Under the pieces are notes generated by a model. That model was given only the letters and a program-made list of their open reading frames with translations, searched no databases and had not been told where the DNA came from. The position numbers and the translations under genes are program-made. From NCBI GenBank assembly GCA_030560485.1, contig JAKTTS010000002.1, positions 57,537 through 121,536 on the forward strand: a DNA stretch of 64,000 nucleotides, written 5' to 3'. This document shows positions 50,940-61,946 of the stretch, one piece after another; the stretch's first letter is position 1, and every line of letters starts with the position of its first letter. Origin of the DNA: Ascoidea tarda (nom. inval.) (taxonomy: Eukaryota > Ascomycota > Saccharomycetes > Ascoideales > Ascoideaceae).

Positions 50940-52545
50940 TAAAGTTATTGCTAAAGTTATTGCTAAAGTTATTACTAAAGTTGTTAGCACAGTTGAAGTT
51001 CAAGGTATTGAAATTGCTGAAAGCATTAAAATTTAAATTTTTGTTTGGAGAAACTGAAATTTTCGATGTCGGTTCAGTCTTATCGTTGGATAATTTTGAT
51101 GGACTGAAAATATTATTATTTTGGATAGAATTAATTTGATCAAATTTCTTATCATTGTCAGTTTTTGTAGAATGATTTTCTAATGCAGGAATATGAACAT
51201 TATCTAACCTTTTGACTTTATATTTCTGATTAGCAGTGTTAGTATCATTGAGTGTTTCAGGATTTTCATTATTCGTCAAATTGTTATTGTTGCTATTGTT
51301 GATATTTCTGATTCTTTCTTGTTCAAGTTGATTTTCAAGTTCAACATTGTAGACAAAATTATCATCGTCTATACAATCTTTATCGGTTTCATTTGAATCA
51401 TAATCTTGACAATAAATTTTTCGCAAGTTTCTTCTATAAGCTTTGTTTGCTCTAAATCTGTAAAATCTTTTTAAAACTCTTTTTGTATCATCAAAATCAT
51501 CTGGATCAGGCACAAAGGGTGATCTACCTTCAGTGGAAGCATAAAATTGAGGAATAGTATCAAAAGTTTCATCTCCATTAGGCTTGTTTTTATTATTATT
51601 CAGTTTGTTGCTATCAGGAGCATTATTTTTGGCGTTATATTCTTTGATATATGGTGGTCGATATCTTTGACTAAGATCATAAACATAAAAAAAAGGTCTA
51701 TGAAAAATGCAAAGTTTTTCTTTTTCGGAGGTTCCAGTGTTTCCATAATATTTTTCCTGTTTCAATAAAGTAGATAACTCAGTTGTTTTATTTCTTTTTA
51801 GTTGTTGCTGATGCTGCTGCTGAAGACGACGTTGTTTTTGATGATGATTTAGATTGTTTGTTATCTGGGTTAGAATTTTTGCTTCGTTATTGTCAGTTTG
51901 GTTGTTTTGTTCCTGAGGCTTTGGATTTTTGACCTGGAGATGTGAATTTTGAGAATATAATTGGTTGAGAAAAAGTTGACTTTTCTGATTTCTTTGGTTG
52001 AACAAGTTCAATAAAAATCGGTTTGTTTTTTCGTATCCCCAAATTTTGATTTCTCTTTTTTCAGCAACCGAAAAAATTAAATCATTCGAGTTTTGAGGGT
52101 TTTTCTTATAATTATTCATTGTTATTATAATAGTAGTTTGGTTTGGTTGAAATGTTGGAGCAATATTAGCCTTCAATTTTCTAAAACATGATACAAAGTA
52201 CTTTTCAAACTGACAAAGAGCATTTTTGTTGGCCTTTAAAACTGGGTTTTCTTCTGTTCTTGAATCAAAATAAATATAAGATCTAGGTAATATATTCAAC
52301 CATTCTATTCTCCATTCTCGAAAAGGATCAGTTTTGGATTTTGAAAAATTTGAATTTTGAAGAAGCTCGGTTTTAGCTACATCTGTAGTTTTGTAGGTTG
52401 CAAGATTTTTGCCAAAATCCTTTGTGCAAACTGTGCTCGAGGAAATTTTGTTATTTGTATTGGTATTCCTATTAGTATTGAATTTATTTGAAGCATTGAT
52501 AAGGTCTTGAGAAACTTTTGAAGTAATCTTAGAATTGGAGAGCAT
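49972..52545 (-). CDS. DBF4: Dbf4, regulatory subunit of the Cdc7 kinase
   Basis: 857 aa, longer than usual because of low-complexity inserts. Dbf4-dependent Cdc7 phosphorylates Mcm2-7 to fire replication origins. Motif N region: DPFREWRIEWLNILPRSYIY at about 74-95, then NALCQFEKYFVSCF. Motif M: PFFYVYDLSQRYRPPYIKEY (about 285-305). Motif C is a CCHH zinc finger near the C-terminus: GYCENCRVKYDSFKEHIITD, completed by KH. All three Dbf4 motifs are thus present. The middle is interrupted by long Asn, Asn-His-Tyr and NNFS repeats, encoded by trinucleotide-like tracts at 50400-50470 and 50830-50990. Start is an ATG at 52545 with MLSNSKITSK. Confidence 0.9.
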
Positions 52546-52960
52546 GGAATATTGAACTGGAACAAATCGGTGAACAACAATATCAGACTAATCTTAGCAT
52601 TCGGCTGTTATAATGCATCTAGAAAGAGAAAGAAGAGATTAAAGAGAAAGAAACCAGACAGCTCATAAGGAGTTGATAGATTATATTTAATATTTGTTGA
52701 TACAATAACGCGAACTGCATCTACATGCATTTCGGTTATACACACACGCATTCAGACGCACATATATGCAAACCCGGGAGCGACCGTCGTGACGGTTTCG
52801 AACCGAACACGTTTCGGAGCGTAACTGAAAGCGTAAAAAGTGGATTGAGGTTATCAAGGGTATAGAGATATAGAGGTATATAAGACAAGTTTCTCTGAGC
52901 CAGACATCAGCAGCTATGCGAAGTGCTCTTTGGAGGAGCACAACGTTCCAGACAATGCTT
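52546..52960. promoter_or_regulatory. DBF4 upstream region
   Basis: 415 bases between the 3' end of STU2 and DBF4, both on the minus strand. Contains an inverted repeat ACCGTC-GT-GACGGT (52783-52796), and TTCGAA, CCCGGG and ACACGTTTCGG motifs in a GC-rich patch, plus CACACACGCA repeats. Probably the DBF4 promoter core; the inverted repeat is a candidate factor site. Confidence 0.45.
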
Positions 52961-55871
52961 CTAACCAATGTTGTTTCGCGATCTTGCTTTCATTTTTTCA
53001 ATTCTAGCCTTTAGCTGGGACGTCACTTCGGCTGCTCTTCTCCAGCTATCATCATTGTTTGGATCGAAAACATTGGCTATGGTTTTGCTGTGTCTGTTTG
53101 GAGGTGGCATTCCTATCATGCTTCGTCTGGGACTAAACTGTCCAGAGTTCCTTTGGTTGAAATTGGAGTTGTACATGTTTTTATCATCATTCATATAGGA
53201 CAAGCCATTTTCAATTGATAGGTTTTCCACACCGGATCTTATATCGTTTGATTGATTGGAAATCATTTGCATTGATGATGTGCTCAAGCCCTCAAACATG
53301 CTTGCATGTTTAGCGTTTGGAAAGTTGTTTGGTTTAAGTTGCGTTGAGGTTAATGGATAGTAATGGGACTGGGATCTGACCTTTTCAAGTTCCTTCTGCA
53401 ACTCTATTATTTTGTTTCTGGAGTTTTCCAAATCCAATTGCACTCGTGTCAATTGGGTATCTTTAGATTTTAGCGACAACTTGTTATTTGTAAATTCTTC
53501 TTTTAATGTTTTACTTTTGGAAACTAGGTTCAGGTTTTCAAGTTTTAAAGATTCATTTTGCAACCTGAGCATTTCAAGTTCTTCTAGCATTCTGTTTTTT
53601 TCAATGTTCCAAGTGCTTTGCTGCAATTCAAAATTATTTTTCTCTTTTAGCAAAGCCTCTTTTTCTCTTTTGAGTTGCTTTAATTCGAAATTGGTGTCAT
53701 AATTATTTTCATTGGAAACACTTTCTAGTTTGCTTCTTATATTATTATTTGTCAACGAAATGGATGTTAGTTTTCCTGTTTCTTGCAGTAGGAATGTACC
53801 ATTAGTGTTTGTGGATTTAAAAGCCGTGGTATCGTCGTTCCGTTTTAACGGAGAACTGGCCATTCGTTTTGATGGAAGTATTGACGAAAAGTTTTTTTTA
53901 AGCATTTGTGAAGGACTAAATGTGTTAATCTGAATATCATCTTCATCGTTTCTGGAAACAGATAGAGCAGGAGGTTCTGTGTTTTGTTGTTTTCTAATGC
54001 CCAATCTTGAAGCAAGTGGTCTTCTTTGTTGCTCAACAGTGTTATTGGTATTATTGGAAGTTGGATTGGAAATAGGATTTGAATTATTATTAGGCACAGG
54101 TGGTGGTTTTGAGGCCGGAGGTCTAGACATTTTTCCCAAAGTGGGTTTTCTTGGGCCATTGAAAGATGGAGGATTTGGTTTAGGTCTTGTTTTTGGTTTT
54201 ATGACGACTGGAACTGCTTTGACTTCGGCTTTCTCAAAAAACTCTTTAATTTTTTTAGTTTTAATTTGATCTATATTTTCAAAATATTGATTCAATTGTC
54301 TTTCACCGGTTATTTTCATTAAAGTTCCAATTAATTCTTGGGCTTCATTTCTAACAGGTGCTTGAGTATCGTTTAGTATTTTCAAGCCCACTTCCATTAT
54401 TGATTTGACTTCATCATCAGTAGGGGGAATTTTAGTATTTTGAAGGCATCTTATTAGAAATTTTGTACAAGATATTCTAATTTGAGGAGTCTTATGGGTG
54501 ATTGTTTTTAAAGAGTCTAGTAAAATGTCAGAAAATGAAGAACTGTTAAAACAGGAGAATAATGCTTCATTAAGGGCATCAGCAATGGATGGTTTTTTCT
54601 CTTTGGTTCTTTCGAGTATGTTTATAAAAATCAATTCTAGATATTTTTGGAAATCTTTTCTCAATGCTTTCGCTATGGAGCTTGTTATATTTGCGGCGGA
54701 GGTGACTACCATTATATTTGCATCTTTCATGCATTTGGATAAGATTCTTATGAAATCCGAATAGTCGACATTGTTGGCCAATTTCATTGTTTTGGCAAAC
54801 ATTGGTTCTATTTCTTCTAGCACTTCTTTTCTCTCTTTCCATTTGGATGAGTTGATTCTTGTTGACAAGTCTTCTGGTAAGTTTGGTAAAAGGTCTACCG
54901 CGGTGATCATATCATAGGCATCTAACTCCTGCAGTTGATCATTTGCAGGGGATGACATGTCATAATCATTGTCAGTATTGCCTGCTAAAGCATTTGAAGT
55001 ATTTAAGATGGCCTTTTCTCTTTCCAATGCCTCTCTTGCTGATTTTAGCATTCTTGGAGGAACATATGGAGGATCATTTTTAATTGAATCAAATAGTTTT
55101 GTTAGATCCTTGACTTGTACAGGTTTCAAATCCGGAAATAAAATTTGTGAAAAGGGCTCACCCATGCCTCTATAAATCTCTAAAGATAAATTTGAAGTTT
55201 GAGCTCTGACATTTCTATCACCATGAGCAAATAGTTTTGGTAATAACGGGATAATTGGTTTGGGAGATATTACTTTTGCACCAAAGCTTTTAAAGACTTC
55301 CACAAAAGCTTGTAGAGTTCCCACCACCAATTTGGGTAGTTTGTGAGGAATGAACAATAGTAGGTCTTCAATAATAGGATCTGGGATATCCAATTCTATA
55401 AACCATAAAATTGCCTCTATTGAGTTTTTCTTTGTGGAAGGTCTTGAGGATGGGAGAGCCTTTTCAATTAACGATGGCATGACAGTTGATCTCAATTTGA
55501 TACAAGCATTAGTTCCACCAAACTCTAGAAACTTGACTAGAGCCAAGATCCCAGTATCCTGAGCAACGACATTTTTTTCAATGACAATAGATTTGAATAT
55601 ATTTGGATCATGCAAAAAGGGCTGAAAACACTCAGCATTTTCGTTTGGAGATTGTTCAAAGGATTTTATGATTTCCAAGTAAGAAGCTTGACGAACTTTC
55701 CACACCTAAAATCAAATGAATTGGCGAATTGATAAAAAGCTGGTTAGTAATTGGGGTCATCCAGAGGTTGAGATCGTTAACACAGTTGAAAGAGTAACTT
55801 CAACAACAACATACTTTATGGACCAAACGTTCAGATAGCGGTAAAGACGAGTAGTCCTCTTCATCAGCCAT
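52961..55871 (-). CDS. STU2: Stu2, XMAP215-family microtubule polymerase, two exons
   Basis: Exon 1 is 55871-55815 (19 codons, MADEEDYSSLPLSERLVHK), then a 109-base intron, then exon 2 55705-52961. The product is 933 aa. TOG1 starts KVWKVRQASYLEIIKSFEQS, in agreement with the Stu2 start (…LPL.ERL.YKLWKAR). TOG2 is at SSKWKERKEVLEEIEPMF (about 300-540). Then come a basic, Pro/Ser-rich linker (KTRPKPNPPSFNGPRKPTLG), a coiled coil (QLKREKEALLKEKNNFELQQ and following) for dimerisation, and the conserved C-terminal ELKARIEKMKAR helix. Stu2 binds tubulin and adds it to plus ends and functions at kinetochores and spindle poles. No intron occurs in S. cerevisiae STU2, so the exon 1 call rests on the splice signals and the N-terminal match. 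Confidence 0.93.
55706..55814 (-). other. Intron of STU2
   Basis: 109 bases; donor GTATGT at 55814-55809; perfect TACTAAC branch site; acceptor TTTTAG at 55707-55706. Removing it fuses HK to VWKVRQ in frame. Confidence 0.9.
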
Positions 55872-56441
55872 TTTTGGTTAGAAGTAATACAATGGACAGT
55901 TCTGATGAGCAGAAACAACAAAGGAGACAGGAAATATAGTATAAGAGATGTTACAGCTACTGCATTGTAGGCTGGAAAGACTTACCTCTCATCAGGCTCT
56001 TGCTCCATCTCAGTCTGTTTTTGTTTACCCTCTGTCCTCTGTTTACACCACGTGCCTTCGAGCCAGCCACACGGATTCAAATGCGTTAGAATGTGTGCTG
56101 TTGCAGGTAGATGTCTGTACCATAGTTGAGGTGCAATACGCAAGATACGCACAACAACGCGGTATACGTCAGTGCGCTGTTTTTTGATTGTTTTAGGAAG
56201 GCAGTAGCGTGGAGACCACGGCTTATCGCGCTGATTTGGTTTGAATCAGTTTTGATCTGATCTGGGTTGGATGGTCTACTGATAAGCAGAACAGCGGTGG
56301 ATGGACATGAAATGTGATTGGCAAACTGGTTTCAGGCCTATTTAAACACCACAGGAGCCTCTCGTCTGCCAGGTGTTCTTCTTGTTTTCAACAGAAAACA
56401 GGCCCAGCAGCACTTCAACACCCACCACATCACACTCCAAG
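55872..56441. promoter_or_regulatory. Divergent promoter, STU2 / YPQ-type gene
   Basis: 570 bases, moderately GC-rich in the middle (55950-56350). No confidently named element. A CACGTGCC lies near 56050. Confidence 0.4.
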
Positions 56442-57305
56442 ATGAGCATTTTAGCCAGTTCCACATGGTCTATCTTCAGCACAGATCAAGAGCTGGATTT
56501 TGGCTCCAACATCAGCTCAGGCTCGTTGTCCAAGTTCTTTACTGCGCTATCCATATTGTCCTTTTTCACTGCCCAATTTCCTCAACAGCTAAAGATGTAC
56601 AAGTTGAAAAAAGCTGACTATTTGTCTCCATATTTCATTTTGATATGGCTCCTAGGCGATTTTTCTAACTTCATTGGTTGTATATTGACACATCAGCTAA
56701 AAAACCAGATCTATTTGAGTTTCTATGGTGTCTGTAATGATTTGGTCATGGCATCCTTGTTCATTTATTACAGCTATTTCTATTCCAGGACTACTCAAAA
56801 CAAAGTCACATACAACCATATCATCCTTAATAACGACAGCAGCAATAAGAACAAAATTTTGCCTAACATAATGGCATTATCCTTAGCTGTACCAAAAGCA
56901 AATGCTGCTCCTATAAATTATAACCAGGCTGACTCCAACAACATAACAGCTGTCAACTATGGTTTATACATTTCCTGGTTAGTTCCATTTTTCTATATTG
57001 GTTCTAGAATTCCACAGCTTTATAAAAATTTTAAAAGAAAATCAACAAAGTACATTTCTCCTTTACTATTTTTATGTTCGTTATCCGGTAATTCGAATTT
57101 AGCACTTTCTATTCTAACTTCAAATCAATTTCTTAAAAGTCCTAAAAAATTCCAAAAAGTTCTATTTTTGAAAAAGGAAATGCCTTTTTTAATTGGTTGT
57201 TTTGGATGTATTATTTTAGATTTATTCTATTTCTACCAAAAATGGTTATACTCTCATCAAGCAAAAAATCAAAAATATAACGAAACAACTCCACTATTAA
57301 AATAA
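56442..57305 (+). CDS. YPQ-type vacuolar cationic amino-acid transporter (PQ-loop)
   Basis: 287 aa from the first ATG (upstream start is only GTG). Two PQ-loop repeats: FFTAQFPQQLKMYKLKKADY and YIGSRIPQLYKNFKRKSTKY, in a seven-span layout (ILIWLLGDFSNFIGCILTHQ is the second span). It matches the Ypq1/2/3 group, exporters of Lys/Arg/His from the vacuole. The C-terminus, ETTPLLK, ends in an acidic dileucine motif for AP-3 sorting, as in Ypq1. A polar loop (about 115-165) joins the two halves. This is the second PQ-loop gene in the window, unrelated in position to the first. Confidence 0.88.
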   Translation: MSILASSTWSIFSTDQELDFGSNISSGSLSKFFTALSILSFFTAQFPQQLKMYKLKKADYLSPYFILIWLLGDFSNFIGCILTHQLKNQIYLSFYGVCNDLVMASLFIYYSYFYSRTTQNKVTYNHIILNNDSSNKNKILPNIMALSLAVPKANAAPINYNQADSNNITAVNYGLYISWLVPFFYIGSRIPQLYKNFKRKSTKYISPLLFLCSLSGNSNLALSILTSNQFLKSPKKFQKVLFLKKEMPFLIGCFGCIILDLFYFYQKWLYSHQAKNQKYNETTPLLK

Positions 57306-57511
57306 ATCCAAAAAAAACAAAAAAACATAAACTTTATTTGACTTCCTTGCTTCATGCTTCTTTTTTTAAAAAATCTTTATTTTTATCAAATTTTGGTATT
57401 CACTTGTTTTCACAGGCACATTATGAGGTTTCAGGTTATTTACTCATTTACTTATTTATGCATTTATTTGTTACTTTTATTTCCTTTATTATTTATTTAT
57501 TAATCATTTAT

Positions 57512-59425
57512 TTATGTATTTTGTTTATCTTTCTGTTTATCTTTCCGTTTATCATTATTAAGTTTATTACTACTATTGTCAATATTATCGTTTTCACTAA
57601 TTCTTCTTTTTTTATAACTCATTTTATTGAAATTTCCCATTTTATAGTATTTTCGAATTAATTTTTCTTTCAAACTCAACTCTAGTCCATCCACTATCCC
57701 AAATTTCTCAATGACTTTAGTATTATATAATAGTTTTTTATCCTTTTTTTTAACGGCTTTATAAACCAATTTGATAAATGTTTTCCATTTTTCATCATCC
57801 CAATCACTAACTGTAGAATTTTCATTGATATATTTATATGGACTTGTACTTGAAGTTAAAGATCGTGATGATCGTATCGTTTCATCCGAATTGTTAGCAT
57901 TAATATTGATATCAATACTTGATACATCCAGCTCTCTTCTTCTTTTTTTGCTTTCATTTTTCTTTTCAAATTCATTATTTAATTTGTTCTGATTTAAGGC
58001 TTTTTTTTTACTTATTTCACTGTTATTCAGTACTTTTATTTCAATCTTTTCACTATTTGCGAGTTTATGTTTAAGTTTTTTAAGATGTTCAATACTATTT
58101 CTTTTAGATATTTCACCATTTTTATCATTATTATTATTAATCGGAACTTTTTCTATTAAACTGTTTTGTCTTGAATTTCCATGTTTCTTTGTTTTCTTCT
58201 CCAATTCAATTGATTTCAAAAGATCTTTATTACTATCTTTCTCTTTTTCTTTATCGTCAATGTCATGACGTTTTTTGTTTTGATGTTTTTGAGTCTTAGC
58301 TTCAATTATACTCAAATTTCTTGATTCTTTTGTATATTTATTACTATCGTTATGTTCGGTATCCTTAAAAGTTTCCTTCAATAGAGGAATCTGCTTTAAT
58401 ATCTTTGGATATAAAGTATTTTTCGGTTTTAAAAGACTGTTTTTTTTTTGATTTAGATTAATATCAATTTGATTGTGAGGTGGTGTTTGCTCAAACGATC
58501 TCATAACTGGGGGGCTGGGTGTTTTGTACTCATCGATTGACTTGTAGCTATTCTCAGTTAGGTTGCTAATAACACTGGTATTAATTTCAGAATTGACCTG
58601 CTCGAGAATATTATTGTCCAGATCATTACTGTTTATAATACCGATTTTAGTTTTATTTAGAGCCCCATTGCTTTTTTTATCATTGGCAATAGGAGATGAC
58701 ATGGATTGCAAAGTGTCAGTAATATCCTGAATTTTCCTGTTTATCATTGAAGTGGTCAAATCTTTGGAAAACTGTTCCACATTTGCAAATTTGACCAATT
58801 TAGCTGGTGTAGGTTTTCGAGTCTTGATCTTTAATGAGTTGCTGTTTTTAACTGGGTCTGGAGTGTTTCGATTGTTGTAGGTCATTGAAGTGGTATCATC
58901 GTCATCTCTGAGAGGAATTATTATCGTGTTTACACTCTCTTTGACTCTCCTATTATTGAAAGTGGTTGTATCTGCTGAAATGTCCAAGTGGCTAGAATCC
59001 ACTGGATTGTTTGTAGGAGTGGATTCTCTGTCTTCTAAAATGTTGTCGTCCACAGGCTCTGGTATCACATCGTTTGTCTTATTTGCACCATCTTTTTCAC
59101 TGTACGACTTGTTCAAATTGTTAAACTTGTGGAACTTAAATGGGGAATGGGAACTCGTCTCTAGAAACGAGTTCAAGATGGTGTTGCTGCTCTGCTTCGA
59201 AAGAGGCGACCTGTGCCTGGATATCTTTGGCTTCAAAGGCGAAGGCTTGAGCAACAGCATGGGATCATCGTCGTAGTAGTTGGAATGGATTAGCTCGTCG
59301 AGACTCGAGTCTGAGAGCTCAAAGCTGTTCTTGTTCAGAAAGCTGGAAAAGGAGCTCGCTACCAAGCTGGTCCTCTGTTTCCTGGTGCTGGGTTTCACTG
59401 TTAGTCTTCTGGATCTGTTACTCAT
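57512..59425 (-). CDS. Basic, Ser/Asn-rich protein with a conserved C-terminal block, unrecognised
   Basis: 637 aa from the first ATG, MSNRSRRLTVKPSTRKQRTS; the frame continues upstream to a GTG at 59536, which is not used. Features: a short acidic block (NSFELSDSSLDELIHSNYYD) and a Lys/Pro motif (LLLKPSPLKPKISRHRSPL) near the N-terminus, many Ser/Thr-Pro sites, and a folded-looking C-terminal block: DWDDEKWKTFIKLVYKAVKK, ... VIEKFGIVDGLELSLKEKLI, ending in KRR and basic residues. The chain is rich in nuclear-signal-like Lys/Arg clusters. The many Ser/Thr-Pro sites suggest a cyclin-dependent kinase substrate. I do not recognise the family and propose no function. The protein is well supported by length and codon use. 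Confidence 0.75.
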   Translation of the reverse strand: MSNRSRRLTVKPSTRKQRTSLVASSFSSFLNKNSFELSDSSLDELIHSNYYDDDPMLLLKPSPLKPKISRHRSPLSKQSSNTILNSFLETSSHSPFKFHKFNNLNKSYSEKDGANKTNDVIPEPVDDNILEDRESTPTNNPVDSSHLDISADTTTFNNRRVKESVNTIIIPLRDDDDTTSMTYNNRNTPDPVKNSNSLKIKTRKPTPAKLVKFANVEQFSKDLTTSMINRKIQDITDTLQSMSSPIANDKKSNGALNKTKIGIINSNDLDNNILEQVNSEINTSVISNLTENSYKSIDEYKTPSPPVMRSFEQTPPHNQIDINLNQKKNSLLKPKNTLYPKILKQIPLLKETFKDTEHNDSNKYTKESRNLSIIEAKTQKHQNKKRHDIDDKEKEKDSNKDLLKSIELEKKTKKHGNSRQNSLIEKVPINNNNDKNGEISKRNSIEHLKKLKHKLANSEKIEIKVLNNSEISKKKALNQNKLNNEFEKKNESKKRRRELDVSSIDININANNSDETIRSSRSLTSSTSPYKYINENSTVSDWDDEKWKTFIKLVYKAVKKKDKKLLYNTKVIEKFGIVDGLELSLKEKLIRKYYKMGNFNKMSYKKRRISENDNIDNSSNKLNNDKRKDKQKDKQNT

Positions 59426-59712
59426 CAGTGGCGTTGGTTGTAGGGCATTCTTGTGTTCATGATAACTGAAGACAGAGGTTGGCTCTGGTTTTGTGAGTGC
59501 CTGTGAGAAAAGAATCGACACATAGTGTTTTTTCACTTGTGTCGAGCGTGGGCTCTTCGGCTGTTGCTCCTGGTGTCTCTGGTGGCTCTGCTTCTCTGCT
59601 GTAGGATATCAGTGTTGATTTTGTTGCTTTTGCTGCTTCTGTTGTTCCTGCTGTTCCTGCTGTCGTTGTTCTGCTGTTTCCATCTCCCACACCTCGTTTG
59701 CTGCCTTTGAAA
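59426..59712. promoter_or_regulatory. Divergent promoter, unknown gene / KTR gene
   Basis: 287 bases, with CTG/TTGCTG-rich repeats at 59620-59680 and no clear TATA box. Confidence 0.4.
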
Positions 59713-61692
59713 ATGAGTATTCTCACCAGAAGAGTGAAGGTTTGCAAGATAATCAACATCCAGCTCTGGCTATTTCTCTTGATAGTATCTGCTATACTCT
59801 ACGTATCCTTTGGTTTGCAGACCCAAGGTTCGCCCTCAGAGCTTATCAAGAAGCAGAACCACTTCGACATACTCTTCAATGGGCCTGGGGCTGCTCAACA
59901 TGTAACGATCGATGGGAAGGACATCGATCTTGGCTTATACTCACCATTTCGATTTCAAGACAGGTCCTTGAATCTTGCTTTCGAGTCCAAGTTCGACATC
60001 TACGACGAATTTGATGATGACAAGGTGGAAAGAAAAGCTAGAAAGGAGAAAAAACCAATACCTGCTAAGGTTCCCATATCCCAGAGATACCTCTTCACCA
60101 AGTTCGACCAGCCCTTTTATGTTGGTTGTATGGACACTGATTTGATCAGCCAAAGATATCCCCAGAGAGCAAATGCTGCGTTGGTCGTGTTGGCGAGAAA
60201 TAAAGAAGTGGGTGATGTTATCGGGTCCATGGATTCCCTAGAAAGACATTTCAACCAATGGTTCAACTATCCCTGGGTCTTCCTAAATGACGAGCCCTTT
60301 ACTGATGATTTCAAGAAGACAGTTCTGCTACACACCTCCTCAAAAGTCGAGTTTGGTTTGGTCTCCGAAAACTTATGGGAGTTTCCAATTAAAAAGAACA
60401 ACCAAGAAGATAAAGAAACAAATACATATGAGTTTGACGAATCAATATACAAGGAAGGCATCAGCAGTCAAGGCGATAGAGGTATAATGTATGGCTTAAT
60501 GCCATCATACCACAAAATGTGCAGATTTTATTCAGGAAAGTTTTACAAGCATCCTCTATTGAAAAAATATAAATGGTACTGGAGAGTTGAGCCCGATGTT
60601 CAATTTTTTTGCGATTTAACCTACGATCCTTTTATTGAAATGGAGAAGAATAACAAAAAATATGGATTCACCGTATTAATCAAAGAATTAACTTCAACCA
60701 TTCCAAACTTGTTTAGAATAACTCAAGCATTTATTAAGAAAAATAACATTCAAACCCAATCTGCTTGGAGTTTATTCGTCAATCAAATGAATAATTTCAA
60801 ATTTCCAGATGGCAATGATAATGGAAATCTATTGCAGAGATATAAAAATATCAAAGAAAAACAAGAATTAATTGATTTAATTGAGAATAATATTAAAATT
60901 GACCATTTAATCGATATAGCTAAAGAAGTAGATAATGACTCAAAACTAGACCCCAAAGTACTACAGTCACTAATCGATAAGTCATCAAGAATTTTTATAC
61001 CTGAAATTCAAAAGGACTATTTTAATAACGAAGAATACAATTTCTGCCATTTTTGGTCAAATTTCGAGATTGCAAGATTGGATATATGGGACAATGACAT
61101 TTATGATCAATATTTTGAATATCTAGATCAAAGTGGAGGTTTTTTTAAAGAAAGATGGGGTGATGCACCGGTTCATACATTGGCCTTGGGAATGTTTTTG
61201 AATTTAACAGATTTACACTATTTCAGAGATATTGGTTATAAACATACAACATTAGGACACTGTCCATCAAATTCATTTGATAATCATTTGCCATATAAAA
61301 TGAGTGACAATTATTTCAAGAATCAAAATAAAAATAAAAATAAAAGTAAAAGTAAAAATATGGCAAAAGAATTGAAATCTGATAACAAATTTTTGAATTA
61401 TGATTTGCCCCAAAAAAATGGAATTGGATGCAGATGTAAATGTCCCAAAGATCATAAAGACATTGAAAATTCACCTGGATCTTGTATCAGTGATTGGGTA
61501 AGAGTTAATAAAGACTTGGAAAACGGTCATTTTGATAATCCCAAATTAAAATTTATCAAAACATTCAAAGTCGATAAAGTCATAAACAACATTGAAAATA
61601 AATATAAAATGTACATAGAGAGTGGAGGAAAGCCTGATGGTAAGGCTGTTGACGAGTTTCTTTCCAAAGATGGAGACATTCTTGAAGAGTAA
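59713..61692 (+). CDS. KTR/KRE2-family alpha-1,2-mannosyltransferase
   Basis: 659 aa. A Golgi type II protein: after a short basic tail (MSILTRRVKVCK) one membrane span (QLWLFLLIVSAILYVSFGL), then a stem and catalytic domain. The domain begins RYPQRANAALVVLARNKEV, then PWVFLNDEPFTDDFKK, YWRVEPDVQFFCDLTYDPFI, EYNFCHFWSNFEIARLDIWD (the YNxCHFWSNFEI signature) and GDAPVHTLALGMFLNLTDLH. The enzyme adds alpha-1,2-mannose to O- or N-glycans from GDP-mannose. It differs from Kre2 by a long lysine-rich insert at about 525-560 (KNKNKNKSKSKN) and a Cys-rich end GIGCRCKCPKDHKD. I cannot say which KTR member (possibly Ktr4). Start: ATG at 59713. Confidence 0.9.
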   Translation: MSILTRRVKVCKIINIQLWLFLLIVSAILYVSFGLQTQGSPSELIKKQNHFDILFNGPGAAQHVTIDGKDIDLGLYSPFRFQDRSLNLAFESKFDIYDEFDDDKVERKARKEKKPIPAKVPISQRYLFTKFDQPFYVGCMDTDLISQRYPQRANAALVVLARNKEVGDVIGSMDSLERHFNQWFNYPWVFLNDEPFTDDFKKTVLLHTSSKVEFGLVSENLWEFPIKKNNQEDKETNTYEFDESIYKEGISSQGDRGIMYGLMPSYHKMCRFYSGKFYKHPLLKKYKWYWRVEPDVQFFCDLTYDPFIEMEKNNKKYGFTVLIKELTSTIPNLFRITQAFIKKNNIQTQSAWSLFVNQMNNFKFPDGNDNGNLLQRYKNIKEKQELIDLIENNIKIDHLIDIAKEVDNDSKLDPKVLQSLIDKSSRIFIPEIQKDYFNNEEYNFCHFWSNFEIARLDIWDNDIYDQYFEYLDQSGGFFKERWGDAPVHTLALGMFLNLTDLHYFRDIGYKHTTLGHCPSNSFDNHLPYKMSDNYFKNQNKNKNKSKSKNMAKELKSDNKFLNYDLPQKNGIGCRCKCPKDHKDIENSPGSCISDWVRVNKDLENGHFDNPKLKFIKTFKVDKVINNIENKYKMYIESGGKPDGKAVDEFLSKDGDILEE

Positions 61693-61915
61693 TCGACTGA
61701 TTCTACTATATAGAATATACGTATAAAATACTTAATTTAATCTACACAAGTTAAGATAGAATCCAGAATCATTTATTTTGAATGGTGACAGTATCTATGT
61801 ACAAAATGAATATATATATGACAAAGAATGGATCAAAATCCATAAAATTAAGTAAAATAAAGACAAAGAAAAAGAAAAAGAAAAAAAAAAAAGCCAAAGG
61901 AAAAAAATAAAAAAG

Positions 61916-61946
<31 letters not shown>

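Noticed and set aside
50314-51139. Ile-rich plus-strand ORFs inside DBF4
   Set aside because: They are shadows of the Asn-codon repeats of DBF4 read on the opposite strand.
52780-52830. B-box-like GGTTCGAAACC on the minus strand upstream of DBF4
   Set aside because: Matches a tRNA T-loop core, but no acceptor, D or anticodon stems can be formed around it.
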